DNA of 64,000 nucleotides from Stenotrophomonas rhizophila (GTDB lineage Bacteria; Pseudomonadota; Gammaproteobacteria; Xanthomonadales; Xanthomonadaceae): positions 3,717,501-3,781,500 of the forward strand of contig NZ_CP016294.1 in the NCBI RefSeq assembly GCF_001704155.1, in the 5' to 3' direction. The notes beneath the pieces are model-generated. The model made no database searches, was not told where the DNA came from, and worked only from the letters and a program-made list of their open reading frames with translations. This document shows positions 1 to 9,405 of the stretch, piece by piece; the stretch's first letter is position 1; each line of letters opens with the position of its first letter. A program made the translations under genes and the position numbers.

Positions 1-37
1 TACCCGGCCGCGCCTGAACCCTTCAGCCACCACCCAC

Positions 38-62
38 GCCAGTCTCACAACGTGAGACTGGC
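38..62. repeat. Perfect 11-bp hairpin upstream of the radical SAM gene
   Basis: Two perfect 11-base arms (38-48 and 52-62) flank an AAC loop, which reads GTT on the minus strand. The loop matches the SMAG-like palindromes elsewhere in the window, and a CTAC (GTAG on the minus strand) lies at 68-71, but 6 bases from the stem rather than next to it. It ends 18 bases before the ATG at 81. It may be a degenerate SMAG element, a terminator of a gene outside the window, or a leader hairpin. Confidence 0.5.
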
Positions 63-80
63 CGCCCCTACCGTCTCTCC

Positions 81-1388
81 ATGGAGACGATACGCAAACT
101 GGCGATTCTGGCCGATGCCGCCAAGTACGACGCGTCCTGCGCCTCCAGTGGCGCGGGGCGGCGGGATTCGCGCGCGTCCGGCGGCATCGGCAGCACCGAA
201 GGCGCCGGCATCTGCCACAGCTACACCCCTGACGGTCGCTGCGTCTCGTTGCTGAAGATTCTGCTCACCAACTTCTGCATCTACGACTGCGCGTACTGTG
301 TGAACCGGGTCTCCAGCAACGTACCGCGCGCACGCTTCAACGTGGCCGAAGTCGTCGCGCTGACCATGGATTTCTACAAGCGCAACTACATCGAAGGGTT
401 GTTCCTTTCCAGCGGCATCATCCGCAATGCCGACTACACCATGGAGCAGATGGTGGAAGTGGCGCGCCAGCTGCGCGAGGAACACCGGTTCTCCGGCTAC
501 ATCCATCTCAAGACCATTCCGGAAGCCTCGCCCGAACTGCTGGCGGCGGCCGGCCGCTACGCCGACCGGCTGTCGATCAACATCGAGCTGCCCACCGAGG
601 AGGGCTTGAGCAGCTTTGCGCCAGAGAAATCGCTGCCTTCCATTCGCGGCGCGATGGGTGAACTGCGCTGGCGCATCGAAGAAGCCAAGGAGGCCAAGGC
701 CGCCAGCGAGGCCAAGCCCACCACGGTGGCGGCACCGACGCCGACCGCCCCGGCCAAGCGCGCCGGCCGCGCCCGTGCGCCGCGCTTTGCGCCTGCTGGC
801 CAGAGCACGCAGATGATCGTCGGTGCCGACGGCGCCAGCGACCAGCAGATCCTCGGTGCTGCCGACAACCTGTACGGCAACTACCGCATGCGCCGGGTGT
901 ACTACTCCGCCTTCAGCCCGATCCCCGACGCCAGCCGCCTGCTTCCGGTGCAGGCACCGCCACTGGCGCGCGAACACCGCCTGTACCAGGCCGACTGGCT
1001 GCTGCGCTTCTATGGCTATGGCGTGGAGGAAATCACCGATACCACCCAGAACGGCATGCTCGACCTGGACATCGACCCGAAGCTGGCCTGGGCGATCCGC
1101 CACCCTGAACGCTTCCCGGTCGATCTCAACGTGGCGTCGAAGGAGATGCTGCTGCGCGTGCCGGGGTTGGGCGTGCGCAACGTCAAACGCGTGCTGATGG
1201 CACGCCGCCATGGCCGCCTCCGCGTGGCCGACGTGGCCCGCCTGCGCGCGCCGATGAGCAAACTGCTGCCGTTCGTGCAGCTGGCCGACCATCACCCGCG
1301 TCGCGCACTGGATGACCCCACCGCGCTGCGCGCGCGGCTGGCACCGCCACCGCGCCAGGCCTCGCTGTTTCCCGACGCTGCCGCATGA
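81..1388 (+). CDS. Putative DNA modification/repair radical SAM protein, UdgX-linked
   Basis: The 435-residue protein carries a radical SAM 4Fe-4S motif, CX3CX2C, at Cys66, Cys70 and Cys73, preceded by a conserved region rich in Gly and Cys (residues 20-54). The C-terminus has a helix-hairpin-helix-like segment (about 357-375, VPGLGVRNVKR), which usually binds DNA non-specifically. A low-complexity Ala/Lys/Pro linker lies near 200-235. This architecture matches the family found next to uracil-DNA-glycosylase-like proteins and annotated as putative DNA modification/repair; no reaction is established for it. The stop overlaps the start of the UdgX gene by ATGA, so the two are probably co-translated. 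The ATG at 81 is the first good start and begins just before the conserved region. Confidence 0.85.
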   Translation: METIRKLAILADAAKYDASCASSGAGRRDSRASGGIGSTEGAGICHSYTPDGRCVSLLKILLTNFCIYDCAYCVNRVSSNVPRARFNVAEVVALTMDFYKRNYIEGLFLSSGIIRNADYTMEQMVEVARQLREEHRFSGYIHLKTIPEASPELLAAAGRYADRLSINIELPTEEGLSSFAPEKSLPSIRGAMGELRWRIEEAKEAKAASEAKPTTVAAPTPTAPAKRAGRARAPRFAPAGQSTQMIVGADGASDQQILGAADNLYGNYRMRRVYYSAFSPIPDASRLLPVQAPPLAREHRLYQADWLLRFYGYGVEEITDTTQNGMLDLDIDPKLAWAIRHPERFPVDLNVASKEMLLRVPGLGVRNVKRVLMARRHGRLRVADVARLRAPMSKLLPFVQLADHHPRRALDDPTALRARLAPPPRQASLFPDAAA

Positions 1389-2851
1389 ACCGCTGGAGTG
1401 TGCGGGTCGACCCGTCGTGGTCGGTGCAATCCTGGCGTGAGGCCGCGCGGCGGGCGCTGCAGCACCGCGTCGCACCGGAGCAGCTGGACTGGCTGCAGGA
1501 GGGTGAAGGTTCGCTGCTGGACGCGCCGGCGCTGGCCACCCTCTCAGTGCCTGACGCTGAAGCCACCGCCATTGCGGTGCCGAAGGCGTTCCTCGAACTG
1601 GCCGCCAGCTGCCTGTGCCACCGCGATCCGCAGCGCCACTCGCTGCTGTACCGCATGCTGTGGCGGATCACCCACGGCGAGCGTGGCCTGCTCACCAACC
1701 CGGCCGATCCGGACGTGCTGCGTGCGATGGCCCTCGCCCAGGCGGTGCGCCGCGACAGCCACAAGATGAAAGCCTTCGTGCGTTTCCGCGAAGTACCGGG
1801 CGAAGAGGATGCCTTCATCGCCTGGTTCGAGCCCGATCACTTCATCGTGGATCGGGTCGCGCCGTTCTTCGCGCGCCGCTTTGCGGGCATGCGCTGGGCC
1901 ATCCTCACGCCGTATCGCAGTGCCCGCTGGGACGGCCAGGTGCTGGCATTCGGCCCCGGCAGCAAGCAGGCGGATGCGCCGGTGGAGGATGCGCGCGAAG
2001 AGCTGTGGCGCACCTACTACGCCAACATCTTCAACCCTGCCCGGCTCAACACGCGGATGATGCAGCAGGAAATGCCGGCCAGGTACTGGAAGCACCTGCC
2101 GGAGGCGAGCCTGCTGCCCACGCTTGTACGCGATGCCGGTGACCGCGTGCAGGAAATGCATGACCGTGAAGCGCAGGCGCCACAGCGGCGGATTCCCGAG
2201 CAGCACATTCCCGTGCGCGGCCCGGCAACCGCGAACGGCGATTCCCTCGACGAGCTGCGCACCGCGGCCGCCGCTTGCCGCCGTTGCCCGCTCTGGGAGC
2301 CGGCCACCCAGACCGTGTTCGGCGAAGGCCCGCGCGATGCGCAGGTGATGCTGGTCGGCGAGCAACCCGGGGACTCCGAGGACCTGAGCGGCCACCCCTT
2401 CGTCGGGCCGGCGGGGCAGCTGTTGAATCGTGCGCTGCAGGAACTGGGCATCGATCGCAACACGCTGTACCTGACCAACGCGGTGAAGCACTTCCGCTAC
2501 GAGCGGCGCGGAAAGAAGCGCATCCATTCCAAACCTCAGGTCACCCATATCAACGCGTGCCGGCCATGGTTGCTGGCGGAGATTGAACAGGTAAACCCGA
2601 AAGTAATTGTCTGTCTGGGCGCCAGTGCAGCGCGTGCCGTGTTTGGTCCCGGCTTCCTACTAGGCCGCGACCGTGGCCAATGGCATACCCTGGAAGACGG
2701 CACGCGCGGGTTCGCCACGGTCCACCCGTCGTGGGTACTGCGGCAAAGCGCGGGCCCGGCGCAGGCGGATGCGTATCGACTGATGCTGGACGACTTGGCG
2801 AAGCTTGCGGATCACATTCCCACCCACCATCCTTCCGGCAAACAGGGGTAG
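1385..2851 (+). CDS. UdgX-family uracil-DNA glycosylase with N-terminal SAM-linked domain
   Basis: The 488-residue protein is a fusion. Residues 1 to about 260 look like the DUF4130-type domain that accompanies the radical SAM partner, and about 285-480 are a uracil-DNA glycosylase domain. Visible motifs are GEQPGD (325-330), the R-loop KKRIH (377-381) and HPSWVLR (447-453). In UdgX the histidine of the KRRIH loop attacks the deoxyribose and leaves a covalent enzyme-DNA adduct; His381 sits in that position. Cysteines at 298, 301, 392 and 410 have the spacing expected for the 4Fe-4S cluster of family 4-type enzymes. The gene overlaps its radical SAM partner by 4 bases. The likely role is in DNA damage processing; what the radical SAM enzyme adds is unknown. 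Confidence 0.88.
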   Translation: MNRWSVRVDPSWSVQSWREAARRALQHRVAPEQLDWLQEGEGSLLDAPALATLSVPDAEATAIAVPKAFLELAASCLCHRDPQRHSLLYRMLWRITHGERGLLTNPADPDVLRAMALAQAVRRDSHKMKAFVRFREVPGEEDAFIAWFEPDHFIVDRVAPFFARRFAGMRWAILTPYRSARWDGQVLAFGPGSKQADAPVEDAREELWRTYYANIFNPARLNTRMMQQEMPARYWKHLPEASLLPTLVRDAGDRVQEMHDREAQAPQRRIPEQHIPVRGPATANGDSLDELRTAAAACRRCPLWEPATQTVFGEGPRDAQVMLVGEQPGDSEDLSGHPFVGPAGQLLNRALQELGIDRNTLYLTNAVKHFRYERRGKKRIHSKPQVTHINACRPWLLAEIEQVNPKVIVCLGASAARAVFGPGFLLGRDRGQWHTLEDGTRGFATVHPSWVLRQSAGPAQADAYRLMLDDLAKLADHIPTHHPSGKQG

Positions 2852-3033
2852 TTCGAAACCCACCCGATTGCCATTCGCGACAAGGGGCAGGGGCTGATCC
2901 GCAGCGTGCCTGAGTGATTGAAGTCGTTTTTTTTGTGCATTTTTCAGCCTCCTTGCCATGTTTGGCACGCTGGCCGATTACAGGTTGAAGAGGCACCTGG
3001 GTGGGGCAGGCCGCGCGACGGTATGCTGCATCC

Positions 3034-3243
3034 ATGGCTACTTCAAAATCCAGCCCGCAGCCCTGTGCTGCCGAAAGGAGTGAAAGCAGACGCGTCCGGA
3101 TGACCGCCGCGGACCTGCACACCTTGAGCGACGAGGAAAGGATTCGCCGGATATATGACATGACGCCGGAGCAGGCGGAGGCGATCATACGCAAGTCCGG
3201 CATCTTGACCGCTTCTGGCAAGCTGAAGCGCGGCTACCGATGA
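3034..3243 (+). CDS. Small protein, putative antitoxin partner of the ART-like gene
   Basis: This 69-residue protein begins with a Ser/Arg-rich stretch, continues with an acidic helical segment (LSDEERIRRIYDMTPEQ) and ends in a basic tail (SGKLKRGYR). I do not recognise a named family. Its stop overlaps the start of the next gene by ATGA, the tight coupling typical of antitoxin-toxin pairs. An in-frame GTG at 3001 would add 11 residues, but the ATG at 3034 has more normal composition after it. The upstream gap (2852-3033) is AT-richer, with a run of eight T near 2930 and no convincing promoter. The antitoxin role is inferred from size, order and overlap only. Confidence 0.6.
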   Translation: MATSKSSPQPCAAERSESRRVRMTAADLHTLSDEERIRRIYDMTPEQAEAIIRKSGILTASGKLKRGYR

Positions 3244-3944
3244 ACGATGGACATCTTCGGCTCGGTTATCACGGCTGCGACGTCACGGTCAGAGACGGAC
3301 TGGTTTCCGGACGACTGTCGCCTTCGCCCAGTGGCAATCAGTACGACTGGCTCGGCCCAGGCTTCTACCTGTTCGAAGGCGATGAAGAGAGGGCGATGGC
3401 CTTTGCCGAAGCAGCGGCCAGCCAACCGCAGCGCAGATTGACGGCGAGACCCATTGCGACACCAGCCGTCGTTGGGTGTGTCTTCAGCGTTCACCGATGC
3501 CTTGACATGACCACAAAGGCCGGCCGTCTGGAGTTCGAGAACGCCTACCTGAACTTCCAGGCGGGCTACCTTCGTATTGGGCAGTCACTCCCTCTGAATG
3601 TCCCGGTGGACGCACGTGACGAAGAGATCCTACTTCGTGGACTGGATAGAGCGGTGATCCAATTCATACATTCAAGCCGCCAGGACGTTGCCGGGCTCGA
3701 GCAGTTCCAAGCCGTGCGGGGCGCCTTCCGACAAGGTCCCGAAATCGCGCCGAACTCCGGATTTCACAGGGATAGCCATGTGCAGATTGCCTTGAGAGAC
3801 ACCGGCTGCATCAAGGGCTGGTTTCTCCCTCCGGGTACGAAGCAGCTCTCTCAACCAGAGCTCACCAAGGCGCAAACCGCGCTGCGTCTAGTACGAGAAA
3901 GCACTGCCAAGTTCCTCCAACGCGTGGAAACTGCCACGCGCTGA
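3240..3944 (+). CDS. ADP-ribosyltransferase-like (DUF3990-like) protein, putative toxin
   Basis: The 234-residue protein starts with YHG (residues 10-12), followed by a Gly/Ser loop and then a GPGFYLF segment (39-45) and an alanine-rich helix (RAMAFAEAAA). This order, a His-Gly strand and then an FG.GFYL element followed by an A..FA helix, is what DUF3990-type ADP-ribosyltransferase-fold proteins show. I cannot assign the catalytic glutamate with certainty. The sequence is visibly lower in GC than its neighbours (high fifties percent by eye) and uses less biased third positions, suggesting acquisition by transfer. It overlaps the small upstream gene by 4 bases. It could be the toxin of a toxin-antitoxin pair or an orphan effector; function is inferred. 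Confidence 0.55.
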   Translation: MNDGHLRLGYHGCDVTVRDGLVSGRLSPSPSGNQYDWLGPGFYLFEGDEERAMAFAEAAASQPQRRLTARPIATPAVVGCVFSVHRCLDMTTKAGRLEFENAYLNFQAGYLRIGQSLPLNVPVDARDEEILLRGLDRAVIQFIHSSRQDVAGLEQFQAVRGAFRQGPEIAPNSGFHRDSHVQIALRDTGCIKGWFLPPGTKQLSQPELTKAQTALRLVRESTAKFLQRVETATR

Positions 3945-3998
3945 GCCAGTAGAGCGAGGCTCTGAACCGCTGCGCAGAGCCCCGCTCACGGTATTCCT

Positions 3999-4430
3999 TT
4001 AATGCGCGGCCATGTAGATGTCCTGAAGCACCGCCTTCTCCAGCTCCAGCTCGCTGAGCAGGTTCTTGACGATGTCACCCAGGCTGAGGATGCCCACCAG
4101 CTTGCTGCCTTCGGTCACCATCAGGTGGCGGTGGCGCGAGTAGGTCATCAGCGCCATGGCCTGCTTCAGGGTCGCCTCGGGGGCGATGCCTTCCAGGCCG
4201 GCCGAAGGAAGCGTGGAGATGACCCGGCGACCCGCCTGCGGGCCGTCGTCGGCCAGACTGCGCACGATGTCTTTCTCGGAGATGATCCGGACCGGCACAT
4301 CATCCTTCATCACCACCAGCGCGGCGATCTTGTGCGCGCTCATCTTGTGGGCAGCGGCGCCGATCGTGTCTTCGACGTCGATGGTGACAACGGAGTCTTT
4401 CTTGGATTGCAGAAGTTCGCGAACGTTCAT
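3999..4430 (-). CDS. CBS-pair domain protein
   Basis: The 143-residue protein consists of two CBS domains (about 8-65 and 77-133) with little else. Such stand-alone CBS pairs usually bind adenosine nucleotides and act as energy or redox sensors on partner proteins. The second half contains the typical TLKQAMALM and LVGILSLGDIVK signatures. It is a single-gene unit: the ART-like gene converges on it from the other side and a DUF2846 lipoprotein gene lies upstream on the same strand behind its own hairpin. The partner cannot be told from the sequence. Confidence 0.85.
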   Translation of the reverse strand: MNVRELLQSKKDSVVTIDVEDTIGAAAHKMSAHKIAALVVMKDDVPVRIISEKDIVRSLADDGPQAGRRVISTLPSAGLEGIAPEATLKQAMALMTYSRHRHLMVTEGSKLVGILSLGDIVKNLLSELELEKAVLQDIYMAAH

Positions 4431-4589
4431 TCTTTTTCCTGTTGCAGACTGGGTGAAGCCACACGCCTTGCGTGGTGGGACCGATTGACGCAGCCAGCGG
4501 CTGACACCCCGAGAATGGCATTTCGACTAGAACCGACGCTGAATGTCGCAGGCGGACTCGACTAAAGTTTTCCCGACGCCAGAAACGGC

Positions 4590-4617
4590 AAAGGGCGGCC
4601 CGGGTGGACCGCCCTTT
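4590..4617 (-). terminator. Intrinsic terminator after the DUF2846 lipoprotein gene
   Basis: Nine-base arms (AAAGGGCGG at 4590-4598 and CCGCCCTTT at 4609-4617) form a strong stem. It stands 41 bases after the stop of the minus-strand gene at 4659, with T-rich sequence following on that strand. Confidence 0.7.
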
Positions 4618-4658
4618 GGCTGGGATGGTGCAGCGACCACCGGTCGCTACCTAGCCAT

Positions 4659-5126
4659 TCATTTCTTGACCGAGCACGTGCCGTGCGCAGCCAGCTTGAG
4701 GCTGGCAATCTGGCGGCGCCCTTCTGCTTCCGGCACCGCCTCGAGCTTCGCACCGCCCACAAAGACGCCCATCTTGATGGACTGCCGGATGAAGTAGTTC
4801 TGGCCCGAAGCGGTGACCAGCTTCAGATCGTTCGGCGAGAACTCCGACTCGGTGGAGAAGGTGTGCTCGCGGTCGCCCGCAACCAGGGTGTAGAAGAACA
4901 CCTTGTTCGCGGTCTCACCCAGGCACTCCCCGTCGATCAGGACATCCTTCTTGAGCGCCTGGCCTACACCGCTGTTGCGGAACACGTAGACACCCGCCTT
5001 GCCCGCTTCCGGAGCGGGGAACGTCTTGGCGACATCCAGCGTCCCCTTGTCAGCCATCGGAACCGACGCGCAGCCGGACATCAAGGTGATGGCCGCAGCC
5101 ACCCCCAGCATCAACATCTTGTTCAA
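4659..5126 (-). CDS. DUF2846-type lipoprotein
   Basis: The protein starts with a short basic n-region, a hydrophobic core and a lipobox (LMSGC), so it should be a lipid-anchored envelope protein. The body fits DUF2846: a PAPEAGKAGVYVFRN strand early on and a C-terminal domain of mostly beta character. I prefer the TTG start at 5126, because AGGGGG lies 6 bases upstream (5133-5138) and it gives a normal signal peptide of about 18 residues. An ATG at 5171 would add 15 residues without signal character, and an ATG at 5117 would lose the lysine. Function is unknown. Confidence 0.72.
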   Translation of the reverse strand: MNKMLMLGVAAAITLMSGCASVPMADKGTLDVAKTFPAPEAGKAGVYVFRNSGVGQALKKDVLIDGECLGETANKVFFYTLVAGDREHTFSTESEFSPNDLKLVTASGQNYFIRQSIKMGVFVGGAKLEAVPEAEGRRQIASLKLAAHGTCSVKK

Positions 5127-5270
5127 ACAAAGCCCCCTGTGGCGTGCATCCTGCACGCGATTGTTGGACATCGGATGGCGAGTCGGTGCGGTGGGGGTCG
5201 CGGCCTGTGGCGCCGTCGCGGAGTCTATCCGGGTCTCTACAAAGCTGTATAGGGGCCGGGTACCACCATG

Positions 5271-5299
5271 AAAAAGGGCGGCCCCTCAGGGTCGCCCTT
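5271..5299 (-). terminator. Intrinsic terminator after glmS
   Basis: On the minus strand a GC-rich stem (arms 5274-5280 and 5293-5299) is followed directly by five T residues. It lies 30 bases beyond the glmS stop codon. Confidence 0.8.
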
Positions 5300-5328
5300 C
5301 CCTACCCGCAACCGGCCTTGGTCGCTTG

Positions 5329-7170
<1,842 letters not shown>

Positions 7171-7230
7171 AGATTCAGATCCCTGCTGTCGAACGCCCAT
7201 TCTAGCGTGGGCGGCTGGACCGCTTGGACG

Positions 7231-7280
7231 CTGTCCGCTTAACAAAAGTGTCCGCTGCGGTGTCCGCGGACACCCGGACA
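7231..7280. promoter_or_regulatory. Repeated TGTCCGC operator with a perfect 16-bp palindrome (putative enhancer site)
   Basis: The perfect palindrome GGTGTCCGCGGACACC lies at 7259-7274. Further half-sites read TGTCCGC at 7232, GTGTCCGC at 7248 and GGACA at 7276-7280. The cluster sits about 50-95 bases upstream of the -24 element of the sigma54 promoter, the usual place for activator binding, and about 60 bases upstream of glmS on the other strand. The response regulator encoded at 12435 is the obvious candidate to bind here; this is inference. Confidence 0.6.
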
Positions 7281-7323
7281 ATCGCGCCCGCTTCGCAAGC
7301 TGTTGTTTTCAAAGGGGCCAATG

Positions 7324-7341
7324 TTGGCACGCGGTGTGCTT
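7324..7341 (+). promoter_or_regulatory. Sigma54 (-24/-12) promoter of the transporter operon
   Basis: TTGGCACGCGGTGTGCTT matches the sigma54 consensus: GG at 7326-7327 and GC at 7338-7339 with exactly 10 bases between, and the favoured TGGCACG at -24. Transcription would start near 7351, some 23 bases before the ATG at 7374. The operon itself encodes a sigma54-type activator. Confidence 0.7.
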
Positions 7342-7373
7342 GGTATACCGCAACCCAACCGCGAACGAGCCCG

Positions 7374-8642
7374 ATGATCCGCGACACTTCCGCACAGGAC
7401 CAGACCCTCTCCACCCCGGGCACGGCCGCGCCGTGGAAGCGCTGGCTGTGGCCGGGCATCGCCGCGCTGGTGGTGCTGCTGGCGATCGTCTTCGCCGCCC
7501 GCGCCTGGCTCGGGTCCAGCCGCTCCTTTGACAGCGCGCGGGTGCGCATTGCCGAGGTCAAGCAGGGCGACCTGGTCCGCGACCTGGCCGCCGATGGCCG
7601 GGTGATCGCCGCTAACAGCCCGATCCTGTACGCGATCTCCGCCGGTACGGTGGACCTGAAGGTGGTGGCCGGCGATGTGGTGAAGAAGGGCCAGGAGCTG
7701 GCGGTGATCGACAGCCCCGAGCTGCGCAGCAAGCTGGCCCAGGAGCGCACCACCCTGGCCGGGCTGGAAGCCGAAGCCAGCCGCGCCGTGCTCGATGCCA
7801 CCCTGGCCCGGGCCAAGGCCAGCAAGGAAACCGACCAGGCCAGCATTGAGCGCCAGGCCGCCGAACGCGACCTGCAGCGCTACCAGCGCGGCTATGACGG
7901 CGGCGCGGTGCCGCAGATCGACCTGGCCAAGGCCAACGACAGCCTGAAAAAGGCCGACATCTCGCTGGCCAACGCCCAGACCGACGCCCGCCTGCAGGGC
8001 CAGGGCGCGGACCTCGATGCCCGCAACAAGCGCCTGCTGGCCGACCGCCAGCGCGCGGTGGTGGAAGAAGTGCAGCGCCAGGTGGACGCGCTGACCCTGC
8101 GCGCACCGTTCGATGGCCAGGTGGGCCAGGTCCAGGCCACCCAGCACACCCAGGTGGCGGCCAACGCGCCGATCCTGGGCGTGGTCGATCTGTCGCGCTT
8201 CGAGATCGAGATCAAGGTGCCGGAAAGCTTCGCCCGCGACCTGTCCATCGGCATTCCGGCCCAGCTCACCAGCGGCAACGGCCAGCCGTTCCCGGGCGAG
8301 ATCAGCGCGGTGTCGCCCGAAGTGGTGGCCGGCGAAGTGAACGCCCGCATCCGCTTCACCGACAAACAACCGCAGGGCCTGCGCCAGAGCCAGCGCATGC
8401 AGTCGCGGATCGTGCTCGATACCCGCCGCAATGTCATCAAGGTCGAGCGTGGCCCGTTCGTGGAACAGGGCAACGGCCAGGCCTACGTCATGGATGGCGA
8501 TACCGCGATCCGCCGCCCGGTGCGGCTGGGCGTCAGCAGCCTGGGCGAAGTGGAAATCCTGTCCGGCCTGCGCCCGGGCGACCGCGTGGTCGTCTCCGGC
8601 GCTGAACTGTTCGGCGATGCCGAATCCGTGTCCATCAACTGA
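7374..8642 (+). CDS. MacA/HlyD-type periplasmic adaptor subunit
   Basis: The 422-residue protein has one N-terminal membrane segment (about 22-42), then a barrel-sandwich (lipoyl-like) region split by a long coiled coil (about 115-200, rich in Glu, Arg, Ala, Leu), and a beta-barrel and membrane-proximal domain. The C-terminus ends in the GLRPGDRVVVSGAELF pattern of RND/MacA adaptors. It would link the ABC permeases to an outer-membrane channel; no TolC gene is nearby. An open frame continues upstream to 7224, but that stretch contains the sigma54 promoter, so the ATG at 7374 is chosen. It is the first gene of a seven-gene unit running to 15130. Confidence 0.88.
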   Translation: MIRDTSAQDQTLSTPGTAAPWKRWLWPGIAALVVLLAIVFAARAWLGSSRSFDSARVRIAEVKQGDLVRDLAADGRVIAANSPILYAISAGTVDLKVVAGDVVKKGQELAVIDSPELRSKLAQERTTLAGLEAEASRAVLDATLARAKASKETDQASIERQAAERDLQRYQRGYDGGAVPQIDLAKANDSLKKADISLANAQTDARLQGQGADLDARNKRLLADRQRAVVEEVQRQVDALTLRAPFDGQVGQVQATQHTQVAANAPILGVVDLSRFEIEIKVPESFARDLSIGIPAQLTSGNGQPFPGEISAVSPEVVAGEVNARIRFTDKQPQGLRQSQRMQSRIVLDTRRNVIKVERGPFVEQGNGQAYVMDGDTAIRRPVRLGVSSLGEVEILSGLRPGDRVVVSGAELFGDAESVSIN

Positions 8643-8674
8643 TCACCCTCATCACTTCAACCAAGGAAACAGCC

Positions 8675-9394
8675 ATGCTCGAGATGCGCTCGGTCGCCAA
8701 AGTATTCCGCACCGAACAGGTGGAAACCCATGCCCTGCGTTCGCTGGACCTGCACGTGCGCGAGGGTGAGTTCGTTGCGGTAACCGGCCCGTCCGGTTCG
8801 GGCAAGACCACCTTCCTCAATATCGCCGGCCTGCTGGAAACCTTCACCAGCGGCACCTACATGCTCGATGGGCAGGACGTGAGCAAGCTGGGCGACGATG
8901 CCCGCAGCCGCCTGCGCAACCAGAAGATCGGCTTCATCTTCCAGGGTTTCAACCTGATCTCCGACCTCAACCTGTTCGACAACGTCGACGTGCCGCTGCG
9001 TTACCGCGGCATGCCGGCCAGCGAACGCAAGCAGCGCATCGAACGCGCGCTGGGCCAGGTCGGGCTGGGCTCGCGCATGAAGCACTACCCCTCCGAACTG
9101 TCGGGCGGCCAGCAGCAGCGCGCCGCCATCGCCCGCGCCCTGGCCGGCAGCCCGCGCCTGCTGCTGGCCGACGAACCGACCGGCAACCTGGACAGCCAGA
9201 TGGCCCGTGGCGTGATGGAACTGCTGGAAGAGATCAACGCCGCCGGCACCACCATCGTCATGGTCACCCATGACCCGGAACTGGCCGCGCGTGCCCAGCG
9301 CAACGTGCACATCGTCGATGGCCAGGCCACCGACCTGGTGCGCGAACCGGTGCTGGCCACCCCGCGCGTTGCCGTCGCCACGCTCAACGACTGA
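8675..9394 (+). CDS. MacB/LolD-type ABC transporter ATPase
   Basis: The 239-residue nucleotide-binding subunit shows Walker A GPSGSGKT (38-45), signature LSGGQ (142-146), Walker B LLLADEP (162-168) and the switch histidine in MVTHDPELAA. The TGNLD motif after Walker B is typical of the MacB/LolD/FtsE group, which drives mechanotransmission rather than direct substrate passage. It lies between the adaptor gene and two separate FtsX-type permease genes, so the ATPase domain is not fused to a permease as in MacB. Substrate is unknown; peptides, lipoproteins or an antimicrobial are all possible. Confidence 0.92.
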   Translation: MLEMRSVAKVFRTEQVETHALRSLDLHVREGEFVAVTGPSGSGKTTFLNIAGLLETFTSGTYMLDGQDVSKLGDDARSRLRNQKIGFIFQGFNLISDLNLFDNVDVPLRYRGMPASERKQRIERALGQVGLGSRMKHYPSELSGGQQQRAAIARALAGSPRLLLADEPTGNLDSQMARGVMELLEEINAAGTTIVMVTHDPELAARAQRNVHIVDGQATDLVREPVLATPRVAVATLND

Positions 9395-9405
9395 GGCCCG
9401 CCACC

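Noticed and set aside
2945..2975. Second sigma54 promoter (TTGGCACG) before the ART-like module
   Set aside because: The -24 half matches, but the -12 GC is missing at the required 10-base spacing.
3001..3033. GTG start of the small putative antitoxin
   Set aside because: Possible, but the ATG at 3034 is a more ordinary start; kept as an alternative only.
7171..7373. glmS ribozyme or riboswitch in the glmS leader
   Set aside because: The glmS ribozyme is known from Gram-positive bacteria and no matching core was seen; the palindromes here fit a protein operator.
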